From: Nocardia sp. CC227C | GTDB lineage: Bacteria; Actinomycetota; Actinomycetes; Mycobacteriales; Mycobacteriaceae | DNA: 64,000 nucleotides | Assembly: GCF_030767025.1 (NCBI RefSeq) | Contig: NZ_JASITE010000010.1 | Span: 1-64,000 of the forward strand | Direction: 5' to 3' | Part shown: piece by piece, positions 51,688 through 61,671 of the stretch | Numbering within the stretch: the first letter of the stretch is position 1 | Layout of the letters: every line of letters begins with the position of its first letter | Made by a program: the position numbers and the translations under genes | The notes under the pieces: generated by a model | Database searches by the model: none | The model's input: the letters and a program-made list of their open reading frames with translations, nothing else | What the model was told of the DNA's origin: nothing

Positions 51688-52950
51688 TCACCGTTTCGGC
51701 GTCACGCCGAGCAGCGTGGCCAGTTGGGTGGCGACCGGATTGAGATTCAGCTTGTCTGGATCGACCTTGGGGGTGTCGTCCCACGGCTGCGGCACGCTCG
51801 GATCGGCGAATTCCGCGCGTTCACCACCGCGTACGGCCGTTGGATTCCCCTGTGGCACAAGACATTTGGCTTCGGTATTGAACGGGAAGTCATCGCGGCT
51901 GTCATCGAAATCCGGGTTCTGCGCCCGCATCTCGTCCAGAATCCGCCGGGTGCCCTCGTAGCCGACGGTGCAGGCGGGCGGATTGTTGGTCTCCAGCACC
52001 AGGCCGAAGTGGGTGGTGCCGTCCCCTGGCGCGGTCGCGGACGCGCCGATGGACAGCAGCGGCAGCATCTGCAGCACCGGTCCGAGCGCGTAGAACTTCG
52101 GCGAGATGGTGAGCAGCAGGGTGCGCAGGTTCGCCAGGTCGCGGGTGAGCGCGTCACCGCTCTCCCGCAGCAGCTGCGATATCTGGCTGCCCGCGTCGGT
52201 GCCGGTGCCGATCAGCCGCCGCACGTCCGGGTCGCTGGAGCGCAGCTGTGCCGAGAGCCGGTCCAGGCCGTCACTGAACTGCCGGATGGCCGGGGACTGT
52301 TCGGCCTGGGTGGTCAGCACGGTCTGCGCGTCCCGGATGAGCTGCAGGGTCTGCGGCAGCGCGTCCACGCCGGTCTCGGTGAACCGGGCCAGCGAATCCA
52401 CCAGCACCTGGAGTTCGTCGCCCTTGCCGTCGAACGCCTTGCCGAGTTCGGTGATGGTGGTGGACAGCGCCACCAGATCGGTGGTGCTGGCGAAGTGGTT
52501 CACGCTGGCGAGCAGATCCTCGACCGGGATCGGGGTCCGCGCGCCGTCGATGACGGAGCCGTCCCGCAGATACGGCGCGCCCGCGGTGCCGGGCACCAGG
52601 TCCACGTACTGCTCACCGATGGCGGATCGGTTGGCCACCACGGCTTTCGCGCTCTGCGGCACCTTGGGCGCGCCGGAGTCCAGCTCGAGCGTGATGAGCA
52701 CGCCGTCGGGGATGATCTCCTGCTCCCCCACCCGGCCCACCGGAACGCCCCGATAGGTGACCTCCGCGCGCGGGGACAGATTGCCCGTGGTCGCCCGCTT
52801 GTCGTCGGTGTCGACGATCCGCACCTGCACCCGGTACTGGCCGAAGCCCAGCATATTGTCCAGGCGCACGTATTTCGCGCCCACGAACACCACGCCGAGC
52901 ACGGCGATCAGTCCGAAGGCGATCAGCTGGTAGCGCACCAGTTTGCTCAT
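51688..52950 (-). CDS. mceF: MceF, Mce-family protein
   Basis: 420 residues with an N-terminal membrane anchor, one MCE (mammalian cell entry) domain (about residues 35-115) and a long helical region, the general Mce subunit plan. The position is sixth in the mceA-F order. Mce subunits form a hetero-hexameric tube that moves lipids through the envelope. It overlaps mceE by four bases. Confidence 0.9.
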   Translation of the reverse strand: MSKLVRYQLIAFGLIAVLGVVFVGAKYVRLDNMLGFGQYRVQVRIVDTDDKRATTGNLSPRAEVTYRGVPVGRVGEQEIIPDGVLITLELDSGAPKVPQSAKAVVANRSAIGEQYVDLVPGTAGAPYLRDGSVIDGARTPIPVEDLLASVNHFASTTDLVALSTTITELGKAFDGKGDELQVLVDSLARFTETGVDALPQTLQLIRDAQTVLTTQAEQSPAIRQFSDGLDRLSAQLRSSDPDVRRLIGTGTDAGSQISQLLRESGDALTRDLANLRTLLLTISPKFYALGPVLQMLPLLSIGASATAPGDGTTHFGLVLETNNPPACTVGYEGTRRILDEMRAQNPDFDDSRDDFPFNTEAKCLVPQGNPTAVRGGERAEFADPSVPQPWDDTPKVDPDKLNLNPVATQLATLLGVTPKR

Positions 52951-54230
52951 CGCGGACCACCCACTCCCAGCTGGTCGAGCAGTGAACCGAGCGGATCGGT
53001 CGGAATCGGCAGCCCGGCGGGCAGCTGCGGGCGCACCACGGTGGGCGGCAGCGGCAGCAGCGAGACCGTCGGCCAGCCCGGACGCGGGCCGTTGCCGTTG
53101 TAGTACGGGTTGGAGCCGTCCACCGGCACCGGCCGCCCGTTCGGTGGGATGTACACCGGATCCTGTTTGCCCACACCGAGATTCGACAGCAGTGTGCCGA
53201 TCTGCAGATCCACCGACAACCAGGTGTTGACCTGCCCGCCGAAGGCCGACTTGATGGCCTCGTCCGGGAACGGGTAGGTCGGAATGAGCGGGAACGCGGT
53301 GATCAGGTCATCGGCGCCGTTGCCCAGCGCCTGCAGCGTGGGGCGCAGGGAATTCAGGTCGCGGATCAGGTCGTCCTTGGAGTTGTCCAGGACGTCGAAT
53401 CCGGCCTGGCCGACCCGGTCCAGCTGGCCGAGCAGCTGGATCAGCTGCGGCCGCTGCTCCTCCAGAATCCGGATGCCCGCGGGCAGTTCGTCGAGTACGA
53501 GCGAGATCTGCTGGGTCTGCCCGCTCAGCCGACTGCTGAGGGTGTCGAGTCCGTCCAGCGCGCGGGTGATGTCGTCGACCTGCTGGTTCAACCCGCCGAT
53601 CAGGGTGTTCGCCTGCTCCAGCAGATCGCGCACCGTGCTCTCACGACCCTCCAGGGCCTTGTTCAGCTCCACCACGATGGGCTGCAACTGCGCCACGCCG
53701 CCGCCGTTGAGCAGCAACGACAGTGCGCCGAGCACCTGTTCCACCTCGGTGGCGGCCCGGGTGTTCGCCACCGGGATGACCGCGTTGTCGGCCAGCTTGG
53801 CCGGGGCGGGATCGTGGGTGGGCACGGACAGTTCGATGAACTTCTCGCCGAGCAGGTTCGTCTGCCGCACCTCGGCGCGGGCATTGGCGGGCAGGTCCAC
53901 CGTATTCCGCACCACGGCCTTGACGCTGGCGGTCCAGCCGTCCGGCGCGAGTTCGATCTTGTCGACGCGGCCAACGGCCACCCCGTCCACCTTGACGGTG
54001 GACTGCGGCACCAGGTCCAGCACATCGTCGAAGCGGATGTCGAGGTGCAGCGGGTCGTCGCCGACGCTCGGACCGCCGGGCAGCGGAATGCTGTACGCGC
54101 CGTCACCGCATCCGGCCAGCAACGTCACCGCACCCAGGACCGTCGCCGCGGCGGCGAGGCGACGGCCGAATGCGCGGCCGCGGCGGCGGATTCCGGCCGA
54201 GAGCACGCCTGGCCAGCGGGGGGCGCTCAT
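52947..54230 (-). CDS. mceE: MceE, Mce-family lipoprotein
   Basis: 427 residues. The signal peptide ends in the lipobox LLAGC, which marks the lipoprotein member of the set (the LprK/LprN position). The MCE domain follows (about 45-130), then a helical needle region and a Pro-rich tail. It overlaps mceD and mceF by four bases at each end (ATGA). Confidence 0.92.
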   Translation of the reverse strand: MSAPRWPGVLSAGIRRRGRAFGRRLAAAATVLGAVTLLAGCGDGAYSIPLPGGPSVGDDPLHLDIRFDDVLDLVPQSTVKVDGVAVGRVDKIELAPDGWTASVKAVVRNTVDLPANARAEVRQTNLLGEKFIELSVPTHDPAPAKLADNAVIPVANTRAATEVEQVLGALSLLLNGGGVAQLQPIVVELNKALEGRESTVRDLLEQANTLIGGLNQQVDDITRALDGLDTLSSRLSGQTQQISLVLDELPAGIRILEEQRPQLIQLLGQLDRVGQAGFDVLDNSKDDLIRDLNSLRPTLQALGNGADDLITAFPLIPTYPFPDEAIKSAFGGQVNTWLSVDLQIGTLLSNLGVGKQDPVYIPPNGRPVPVDGSNPYYNGNGPRPGWPTVSLLPLPPTVVRPQLPAGLPIPTDPLGSLLDQLGVGGPR

Positions 54231-55483
54231 CGCTGTCCACCTCCTTCCGACGGCGGGGCCTGGTCCGACGGATTGCCGGGCACGGTGCCCGGCACCGGGG
54301 CTCGCTGCTGGTTCTCGCCGCTGAGGATGCCGAACGGCAGGATCAGCGACGGGGTCGTCACACCCGCGGTGATCTGCGCGGCAATGGTCTCGCAGTGGTC
54401 GAGGATGGGCCGCATCTGCCGGGTGATGGCGTCGAACTTCGGGTCGCCCGGCCGCAGCTTGCCCAGGTCCAGCATCTTGCAGATGACTCCGAAGGGGTCC
54501 TGCAGATCGGTGAAGTTCGGGCGCATGTCGAGGGTGCCGGTCTCACCGTTGTGCACATTGATGAGATTGCTCAATGCGGTCGGGATGAGCGGCAGCGCCG
54601 CCGCCAGATCCTCGCGCTGGTCGGCGAGGGTCTGGGTGAGCTGGGTCAGCGCGTCGGCATTGGACTGCACCAGTTCCCGATTGTCGTCGATGAACCGGGC
54701 CACGTCGCCGAGTGCGACGGACAGCAGGTTCAGCGCGTCCCCGAGGGTGCTGCGTTCGTCGGCGAGGAAGCCCGCCAGATCGGCCAGTTGCGCGTTGAAC
54801 TGCCGCACCTGGGCGTCGTTGCGCGCCAGCGCGGTCACGAACACCTGCAGGTTCTTCACCGTGTCGAAGATGTCGGAGCGCGAATCACCCAGTACCGCGG
54901 CGGCTTTGGACAGCTGCTCGAAGCTGTTGGCCAACGCCTCACCGTTGCCGGCCAGATTGGCGGAGGTGGTGCGCACCAACTCGTTGAGCGCCCCGTCGGA
55001 GTTCGCGCCGTCGGGCCCGAGCGCGTCGGAGAGTTCGGTGATGCTCCGGTAGAGCCGGTCCACCTCGACCGGGGTGGCGGTGCGCTCCTTCGGAATGGTG
55101 GCCTCGCGCCCCATCTTCGGCCCGCCCCGGTACACCGGCGTGAGCTGGACGTAGCGGTCCGACACCACCGAGGGCGTGATCTGCGCGGCCTTGGCGTCGG
55201 CCGGGATGTCGTATTCGCGATCGACGCTCATGACGATCTTCACCTGATCGCCCATGGGCTCGATGGAGTCCACCCGGCCCACCGGCACGCCGAGGATGCG
55301 CACATCCGAGCCCTCGTAGATGCCGATGGACTTGTCGAAGTACGCGGTGATCCGGGTGGTGGTGAACTTGTCGAAACCCCACCACGCCACGGCGGCGATG
55401 AGCACCGCACCCGCGACGGCGGCGGCGAGCAGGGCCTTGCCGCGCGGGGATTCGCGCAGGCCGGTCAGCACGTCGCGAGCCAT
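54227..55483 (-). CDS. mceD: MceD, Mce-family protein
   Basis: 418 residues: N-terminal transmembrane anchor, MCE domain and long coiled-coil region, with a Pro/Gly-rich tail. Fourth in the gene order. It overlaps mceE by four bases and starts two bases after the mceC stop. Confidence 0.9.
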   Translation of the reverse strand: MARDVLTGLRESPRGKALLAAAVAGAVLIAAVAWWGFDKFTTTRITAYFDKSIGIYEGSDVRILGVPVGRVDSIEPMGDQVKIVMSVDREYDIPADAKAAQITPSVVSDRYVQLTPVYRGGPKMGREATIPKERTATPVEVDRLYRSITELSDALGPDGANSDGALNELVRTTSANLAGNGEALANSFEQLSKAAAVLGDSRSDIFDTVKNLQVFVTALARNDAQVRQFNAQLADLAGFLADERSTLGDALNLLSVALGDVARFIDDNRELVQSNADALTQLTQTLADQREDLAAALPLIPTALSNLINVHNGETGTLDMRPNFTDLQDPFGVICKMLDLGKLRPGDPKFDAITRQMRPILDHCETIAAQITAGVTTPSLILPFGILSGENQQRAPVPGTVPGNPSDQAPPSEGGGQR

Positions 55484-55485
55484 GC

Positions 55486-56493
55486 CTAACCTCCCATCTT
55501 CCGGATCGGCTCGCGGTAGCCGGGCACTTCCGGCAGCGCGGGCGGAATCAGGTTGGTGATCACCGCGTCGAACCAGCGGCCGGTGCCGAGCACATTGGCG
55601 TAGAGGCCGTAGAACGGCGCGGCCAGCGTCAGCGTCTTGGAGATGTCGGCCTGGTGGGCATTGAGGATGTCGATGGTCTTCCGCAGATTGGTGAGGGCGG
55701 GCCCGATCTGTTCCTCGTTGTCGTGCACCAGCGCGCTCAGTTCCGCGCCGATGGTCTTCGCGCCCACGAGCAGCTGGCGGATCGCCTGCTGCCGGATATT
55801 GAGTTCGGCCAGCAGCTGTCCGCCGTTCGCGAGCAGCCGCTCGAATTCGGCATTGCGGTCGGCGAGCACCTGGCTGGTCTGTTTGGTCGCGGCGAACAGG
55901 GTGCGCAGCTTCTCGTCCCGCTTGGCGATGGACTCCGAGAGCCGGGCGACGCCGTCGATGGAGCCGCGGATCTCCGGCGGGGTCGCCGAGAACGCCTCCG
56001 ACAGCACCCGCATGCTCTGGGCCAGCTGCGCGGTGTCGGTCTGCTCGATGTCCTCGGCGGCGTCGCTGAAGGCGTCCACCACGTCGTAGGGGGATACCGT
56101 GCGCGACAGCGGGATTCGCTCGGAGGGGTCGGCCGCGCCGGAGCCCTTGGGGTCCAGTGCCAGATACTTCTGGCCCAGCAGCGTCTTGATCTGGATGGAG
56201 GCGGTGGTCTCGTTGCCGATCCAGGCGTCCTGGGTGCGGAAGTCCACCAGCACCCGGTCGCCGTCGAGCCGCACATCCTGCACCGAGCCGACCTTGACGC
56301 CCGCGATGCGCACCTCGTTGCCCTGCTTCAGCCCGGCGGCCTCGGAGAACTCGGCGGTGTACTTGGTGCCCGCGCCGATGATCGGGAGCCGGTCCAGGCT
56401 GAACGCGGTCATGGTCACCAGCAGCACCATGGCCAGGCCGATCCCGCCCATGAAGGCCGGGCTGCGCGAGCCGAGTACGGTCCGGTCGTCCAT
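55486..56493 (-). CDS. mceC: MceC, Mce-family protein
   Basis: 335 residues from the ATG at 56493, which overlaps the mceB stop by one base (TGATG). The longer frame upstream only repeats antisense-like sequence. It has the N-terminal anchor, the MCE domain (TAEFSEAAGLKQGNEVRIAG) and the helical region of the family. Confidence 0.9.
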   Translation of the reverse strand: MDDRTVLGSRSPAFMGGIGLAMVLLVTMTAFSLDRLPIIGAGTKYTAEFSEAAGLKQGNEVRIAGVKVGSVQDVRLDGDRVLVDFRTQDAWIGNETTASIQIKTLLGQKYLALDPKGSGAADPSERIPLSRTVSPYDVVDAFSDAAEDIEQTDTAQLAQSMRVLSEAFSATPPEIRGSIDGVARLSESIAKRDEKLRTLFAATKQTSQVLADRNAEFERLLANGGQLLAELNIRQQAIRQLLVGAKTIGAELSALVHDNEEQIGPALTNLRKTIDILNAHQADISKTLTLAAPFYGLYANVLGTGRWFDAVITNLIPPALPEVPGYREPIRKMGG

Positions 56494-57572
56494 CAGCGGC
56501 CTCCCTTTCCGTGGCAGCGCGGTGCGGGGTTGGTGTAGATCGGCTGGTTGACGGTGGGCATGTCGGCGGGCAGGTTCAGCTGCGGCGCGTCCTGCACACC
56601 CGGCCCGGCGACGATGTCGATGCCGCACAGGTAGAACTGGAACCAGGAGCCGTAACTCGCGGCCCGGCCCAGCTTCTCCATCTTGATGGGCAGGTTCGTC
56701 AGCGCCTCGTCGACCTCGGGCTGCCTGGCGTTGAGGGTGCCGGTGAGCTGGTTGAGCCCCGCGATCGCGCCCTGCAGATTGGGCCGGGTCGGCACCAGCA
56801 GGTCCGCGGTGGCCGCGGCCAGATCGCCCAGCGAGCCGACCGCCCGGCCGATGGTGCCGCGTTCGGCGTTCAGTCCGGAGATCAGCGCCTCGGTGTTGAC
56901 GATGAGCTGGTCCAGCTGCCCGTCCCGCGAGTTGACGGCGTCCAGCACGGCGTTCAGGTTCTCCACCACCGCGCCGATAACCGCGTCCTTGTCGGCGATC
57001 TTGTTGGTGAGGCTGGCGGTGCTGGCCACCAGATCCCGGATGGTGCCGGATTCGCCCTGGAAGACCTGGATGATCTCGTAGGACAGCTTGTTCACGTCAT
57101 CCGGTGTCAGGGTCTGGAACAGCGGCCGGAAGCCGTTGAACAGTTCGGTGAGGTTGAGTGCGGGCGTGGTGCGCTCCAGCGGGATGGTGGCGCCCTCGTT
57201 GATCTTGCGCCCCTGCTCTCCCGCACCCTGCTCCAGCGCGATATAGCGCTGCCCCACCAGATTCCGGTACTTGATGGTGGCGGTGGTGGAGGCGGGCAGC
57301 CAGTCGCGGTCGTTGAGCTCGAACCGCACCTCGGCCAGCCGCCGCTCCACGATGGACACCCCGGTCACCTTGCCGACCCGCACCCCTGCGATGCGCACCT
57401 CGTCGCCCGGATTGAGCGAGGTGACATCGGTGAAGCGAGCCTTGAACTCGGTGCCGCCGCCGGTGTAGTTGGCGATGGTGAGGCCGAGCACGCCGGTGGC
57501 CAGCACGGTCACCACCACGAAGGCGATGAGCTTGGCCAGGGTGGGGCCGAGGCCGCGCAGCTTGTCGGTCAT
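56493..57572 (-). CDS. mceB: MceB, Mce-family protein
   Basis: 359 residues. The start at 57572 overlaps the mceA stop (ATGA). It has an anchor helix, then an MCE domain containing FTDVTSLNPGDEVRIAGVRV, and a helical region of about 200 residues. Cysteines near the C terminus (LCGID, PRCHGKGGR) may pair. Confidence 0.92.
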   Translation of the reverse strand: MTDKLRGLGPTLAKLIAFVVVTVLATGVLGLTIANYTGGGTEFKARFTDVTSLNPGDEVRIAGVRVGKVTGVSIVERRLAEVRFELNDRDWLPASTTATIKYRNLVGQRYIALEQGAGEQGRKINEGATIPLERTTPALNLTELFNGFRPLFQTLTPDDVNKLSYEIIQVFQGESGTIRDLVASTASLTNKIADKDAVIGAVVENLNAVLDAVNSRDGQLDQLIVNTEALISGLNAERGTIGRAVGSLGDLAAATADLLVPTRPNLQGAIAGLNQLTGTLNARQPEVDEALTNLPIKMEKLGRAASYGSWFQFYLCGIDIVAGPGVQDAPQLNLPADMPTVNQPIYTNPAPRCHGKGGR

Positions 57573-58921
57573 CGCATGCTCACCTCGCTGCCGCGCAGGG
57601 CCGGGGCCGCGATCCGGGTCACCCAACCCGGCACCTCGTCCGGCGAGACGCCGTGTGCCGCACCGTAGATCGCGCCGAGGGTCTGCTGTTCGGCGGGCGA
57701 GCCGATGGAGCTGGGGTCGACCGGTCCGTACACGCGGTACTGGGGTTCGGGCATGAGTCCGATGCTCTGGTCGCCGGGATTGCGGGAGGGCGGCTGATAG
57801 GAGCCGTCATTGCCGGAGCCGTTGGTGTATTGGCCCGGGTCCACGCCGAGCGGATATTCCGGGATGCACATGGCGCCGCGCGGATCGAACCAGCGCGGCT
57901 CGTCCTGATTCGGCAGGTAACGGCCGCGCGGATTGACGATCTCCACGGTCACGCGCGAGCCCGGCAGATCCGTGCCCTTGCCGAAGATGTCGTCGATGCG
58001 CGGCTTCATCTGCGCGAAGTTCGCCAGTGCGCAGGAGTAGCCGGGCGAGTACTTCGCCAGCGCCTCCAGTGCGGGCCGGGCGTCGGCGGCCACGTCGATG
58101 ATGTTGTCGCGGTTGGCGATCAGGAAGTCGGCGGTGGTCGCCGCGCTCGGGGTGAGCGTGGCCAGCAGGGTGTCGATCTGCGAACGCCGCTCCACGATGG
58201 TGGCATTGGTGGTGCGCAGATTGTCCAGCGCGGAGACCAGCTGCGGCGCGGCGTCGGCATAGGTGTCGGCGACGGTGGCGAACTGGCGCAGATCCTCCTG
58301 CAACGTGGGCAGTTCCACGTTCACCTCGGCGAAGATGCGGTGCAGCCGGTCGATGGTGTTGCCGAGCTCCTCCCCCCGGCCCTGCAACGCCTGCGAGAGC
58401 GCGCCCAGCGTGGAGGCCAGATACTGCGGCGGCACCGCCTGCAACAGCGGCAGCAGATTGTCCAGCAGCTGACTCACCTCGACGGCATTGCCGGAGGTGT
58501 CCTGCCGCAGGGTGACGTCCTCGGTCAGCGTGCCGGTCGGATTCTCCGGCCACACCAGGTCCACGTACTTCTCGCCGAAGAGGGTCTTCGGCAGCAGCCG
58601 GGCGGTGACATTGGCCGGGATCTGCTCGGCGCGCTCCGGGTCGATGGCCAGGTGCAGGGTCACCTCGCCGTCGCTGAAATCGCTGGAACGCACCTCGCCC
58701 ACCGTGATGCCGCGGACCTTCACGTCCGCGTTGCGGGTCAACGCGTTTCCGACCGTGTCGGTGATCAGGTCGACCCGCACGGTCTCCACGAACGCCTTGT
58801 TGTAGACGGCGATCGTGGTGCTGAGGAACAGCGCCATCACCACGAAGAACAGCACCCCGAGCGTGCGGGTGCGCAATTTCTCCGTCGACCGCCACAGCTG
58901 CACGCGCCTCGGATTGCTCAT
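57569..58921 (-). CDS. mceA: MceA, Mce-family protein
   Basis: 450 residues and first of the six mce genes. The N-terminal anchor is followed by the MCE domain with DVKVRGITVGEVRS, the helical needle region, and a long Pro/Gly-rich C-terminal tail. It begins ten bases after yrbEB. No RGD motif was seen. Confidence 0.92.
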   Translation of the reverse strand: MSNPRRVQLWRSTEKLRTRTLGVLFFVVMALFLSTTIAVYNKAFVETVRVDLITDTVGNALTRNADVKVRGITVGEVRSSDFSDGEVTLHLAIDPERAEQIPANVTARLLPKTLFGEKYVDLVWPENPTGTLTEDVTLRQDTSGNAVEVSQLLDNLLPLLQAVPPQYLASTLGALSQALQGRGEELGNTIDRLHRIFAEVNVELPTLQEDLRQFATVADTYADAAPQLVSALDNLRTTNATIVERRSQIDTLLATLTPSAATTADFLIANRDNIIDVAADARPALEALAKYSPGYSCALANFAQMKPRIDDIFGKGTDLPGSRVTVEIVNPRGRYLPNQDEPRWFDPRGAMCIPEYPLGVDPGQYTNGSGNDGSYQPPSRNPGDQSIGLMPEPQYRVYGPVDPSSIGSPAEQQTLGAIYGAAHGVSPDEVPGWVTRIAAPALRGSEVSMR

Positions 58922-58931
58922 GCCGTCTCAC

Positions 58932-59798
58932 TCATCCGGCCACCCGCACCGTCGTGGTCGTGCCCCAAATCGCCAGGGACAGGAAGAAATCGAGAATGTT
59001 CACCAGCACGATCGCCGCGCGCACCGCACGTCCCACGGCCACGCCGACACCCGCCGGACCACCGGTGGCGTTGAAGCCGTAATAGCAGTGCACCAGGATG
59101 ATGACGAAGGCGAATACCAACACCTTGAGGAACGAATAGAGCACGTCCTCGGGTGGTAGGAACAAACTGAAATAGTGGTCGTAGGAGCCGCTGCTCTGCC
59201 CGTTGAAATAGATGCTGATCGACCGCGACGCCAGATAGGTGCCCAGCAGGCCGACGATATAGAGCGGGATCACGGCCAGGAATCCCGCGATCACCCGGGT
59301 GGTCACCAGGAACGGCACGCCCGGTACCGCCATCACCTCGAGCGCGTCGATCTCCTCGGAAATGCGCATGGCGCCCAATTGCGCGGTGAATCCACAGCCC
59401 ACCGTCGCCGAGAGGGCCAGCGCCGCGACCAGGGGCGCGAGTTCACGGGTGTTGATGTAGCCGGTCAGGAAGCCGGTGAGCACGCCGGAACCGAGGGCGT
59501 CGAGGGCCTTGAAACCCTGTAGGCCCACCACCACGCCGACCGACGCCGACATGAACACGATGACGCCGATGGTGCCGCCGATCACCGCGAGCGCGCCCGA
59601 GCCGAAGGTCACCTCGGCCAGCAGTCGCATGACCTCTTTGCGGTAGTGCACCGCGGTCCGCGGAATCCAGGCGATGGCGCGGGTGTAGAACGACATCTGA
59701 TCGCCCGCGCGGTCGATGACGTTCACCGGCGATTTGAGCACGCCGACCACCCGGCGCGCCGACCGACCGAGGGGTGTGGTGCGCTGCGCGACGACCAT
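58932..59798 (-). CDS. yrbEB: YrbEB, Mce-system permease
   Basis: 288 residues, MlaE/YrbE-type permease with about six helices. The family signature SEEIDALEVMAVPGVPFLV is present; this loop contacts the ATPase. With YrbEA and Mkl it forms the inner-membrane ABC core of the Mce importer. It begins three bases after yrbEA. Confidence 0.94.
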   Translation of the reverse strand: MVVAQRTTPLGRSARRVVGVLKSPVNVIDRAGDQMSFYTRAIAWIPRTAVHYRKEVMRLLAEVTFGSGALAVIGGTIGVIVFMSASVGVVVGLQGFKALDALGSGVLTGFLTGYINTRELAPLVAALALSATVGCGFTAQLGAMRISEEIDALEVMAVPGVPFLVTTRVIAGFLAVIPLYIVGLLGTYLASRSISIYFNGQSSGSYDHYFSLFLPPEDVLYSFLKVLVFAFVIILVHCYYGFNATGGPAGVGVAVGRAVRAAIVLVNILDFFLSLAIWGTTTTVRVAG

Positions 59799-59801
59799 GG
59801 A

Positions 59802-60596
59802 TCACGCGCCCTTGGCGGGGACGACCTGAAGATAGATCAGGGTGAGGATCAGGTTCAGGAAGAAGAGGACCAGGAATGTGATCACCACGGATTGATTCAC
59901 CGCGTCACCGACTCCTTTCGGACCCCCTCGTGGATGCAACCCCTTGTACGAAGCGATCACCGCCGCGACCAGACCGAAAATGGCCGCCTTGATCTCGCCG
60001 ATCCACAGGTCCGGCAGCTGCGCCAGCGCGGAGAACGACGCCAGGTACGCACCCGGTGAACCGCCCTGCAACCCCACATTGAAGAAATAGCCGCCGGCGA
60101 TGCCGACCACCGAGACCAGGCCGTTGAGCAGCAGCGCCACCAGCATCATGCCCAGCACCCGCGGCACCACCAGGCGCTGCACCGGATCGATGCCGAGCAC
60201 CTCCATGGCGTCGATCTCCTCGCGGATGGTGCGCGAGCCGAGATCCGCGGCCACCGCCGACCCGGCGGCGCCGGCGATGATGAGCGCGGTCACCACCGGA
60301 GCCGCTTGCTGGACGGTTGCGAGCACACTGGTCGCGCCGGTGAACGACTCCGCGCCGAGCTGCTTGATGAGCGAGCCGGTCTGCAGGGCGACCACCGCGC
60401 CGAACGGGATTGCTACCAGGGCGGCCGGGAGAATCGAGACGCTCGCGATGAACCACGACTGCTCGATGAACTCCCGCCACTGGAACGGCCGGCGAAAGGT
60501 CTTGCGCGCCACGTCGAGCAGCAGCGCGAAAATGTTGCCAGCTTGGGCAAGTCCCGACTCGACCGGTGTCCGCAGCCGTGTCAGGGATCGATTCAC
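59802..60596 (-). CDS. yrbEA: YrbEA, Mce-system permease
   Basis: 264 residues, MlaE-type permease, with the signature REEIDAMEVLGIDPVQRLVV. It forms a heterodimer with YrbEB. It begins ten bases after the mkl gene, so the ATPase, the permeases and the Mce proteins are likely one transcript. Confidence 0.94.
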   Translation of the reverse strand: MNRSLTRLRTPVESGLAQAGNIFALLLDVARKTFRRPFQWREFIEQSWFIASVSILPAALVAIPFGAVVALQTGSLIKQLGAESFTGATSVLATVQQAAPVVTALIIAGAAGSAVAADLGSRTIREEIDAMEVLGIDPVQRLVVPRVLGMMLVALLLNGLVSVVGIAGGYFFNVGLQGGSPGAYLASFSALAQLPDLWIGEIKAAIFGLVAAVIASYKGLHPRGGPKGVGDAVNQSVVITFLVLFFLNLILTLIYLQVVPAKGA

Positions 60597-60606
60597 GGGC
60601 CGTATG

Positions 60607-61659
60607 TTACCCGTTGGTCAGGTCGTGTCCAGCCGTAGTGTCGTACGCGCCCTGGTAGGCGGGAATGACCTGCGTGTCGCCGTTTTCGTCGAGCGAATCC
60701 TGAATGGCGACCTGGGCGGCATGCGGCAGCGTGTGCATGATCTGGCGCACCCGCTCGCGACGGCGGTGCACCGCCTGCCGCACCGGCATACCCGGTGTTG
60801 CCCGCATCTGCGGAATGATGCCCTCGACTTCTTCGGCGCCGCCGGCATGGTGACCGGAATCGAACATGGCCTGCTCGCGCGCCATCTGGGCCTCGTCCTT
60901 CTCCTCGGACATGCCGATGGGGCCCTGCATGCGGCCGTTGAGGAACTGCTTGACCACCGGCTCCTCCGAGGTGAGCAGCACCTCGCGCGGGCCGAACATG
61001 ACCAGCTGCCGGCGGAAAAGCATGCCGATATTGTCGGGCACCGAGCGGGCCAGGTTGATGTTGTGGGTCACGATCAGGATCGTGGCGTCGATCTGAGAGT
61101 TGATGTCGATCAGCAGCTGCGACAGATACGTGGTGCGCACCGGGTCCAGACCGGAGTCGGGCTCGTCGACGAGGATGATCTGCGGATCCAGCACCAGTGC
61201 GCGGGCCAGCCCGGCGCGCTTGCGCATACCGCCGGAGATCTCACCCGGGAGCTTGCCCTCCGCGCCGAGCAGACCGGTCAGCTCCAGCTTCTCCATGACG
61301 ATCTTCTTGATGTCGGACTCGGTCTTCTTCGTGTGCTCCCGCAGCGGGAAGGCCACATTGTCGAAGAGGTTCATCGAGCCGAACAGCGCGCCGTCCTGGA
61401 ACAGCACGCCGAAGAGCTTGCGAATCTCGTAGAGCTCCTTGTTGGAGCAGGTGGTGATATCGGTGCCGTCTATGTAGATCGACCCGCGCTCCGGGCGCAG
61501 CAGACCGATCAACGACTTCAGGAAGACGGATTTACCGGTACCGGATGGGCCGAGCAGAGCGCTGACTTCCCCCGGCGGCAGGGTCAGGGTGACATCCTGC
61601 CAAATACGCTGCGAACCGAACGACTTGGTGATGCCTTCGGTCCTGACCTCGACGCCCAC
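60607..61659 (-). CDS. mkl: Mkl/MceG, ATPase of the Mce importer
   Basis: 350 residues from the GTG at 61659, chosen because GGAGG lies just before it and because mycobacterial Mkl begins in the same way (MGV-EV). Walker A is GPSGTGKS (37-44), the signature ISGGM (141-145) and Walker B IILVDEP (161-167). The extended C-terminal region with IGMSEEKDEAQMAREQ is specific to actinobacterial Mkl. In mycobacteria one Mkl serves all Mce systems and its gene also lies near rplL and rpoB. Confidence 0.94.
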   Translation of the reverse strand: MGVEVRTEGITKSFGSQRIWQDVTLTLPPGEVSALLGPSGTGKSVFLKSLIGLLRPERGSIYIDGTDITTCSNKELYEIRKLFGVLFQDGALFGSMNLFDNVAFPLREHTKKTESDIKKIVMEKLELTGLLGAEGKLPGEISGGMRKRAGLARALVLDPQIILVDEPDSGLDPVRTTYLSQLLIDINSQIDATILIVTHNINLARSVPDNIGMLFRRQLVMFGPREVLLTSEEPVVKQFLNGRMQGPIGMSEEKDEAQMAREQAMFDSGHHAGGAEEVEGIIPQMRATPGMPVRQAVHRRRERVRQIMHTLPHAAQVAIQDSLDENGDTQVIPAYQGAYDTTAGHDLTNG

Positions 61660-61671
61660 GCCAACCTCCAC

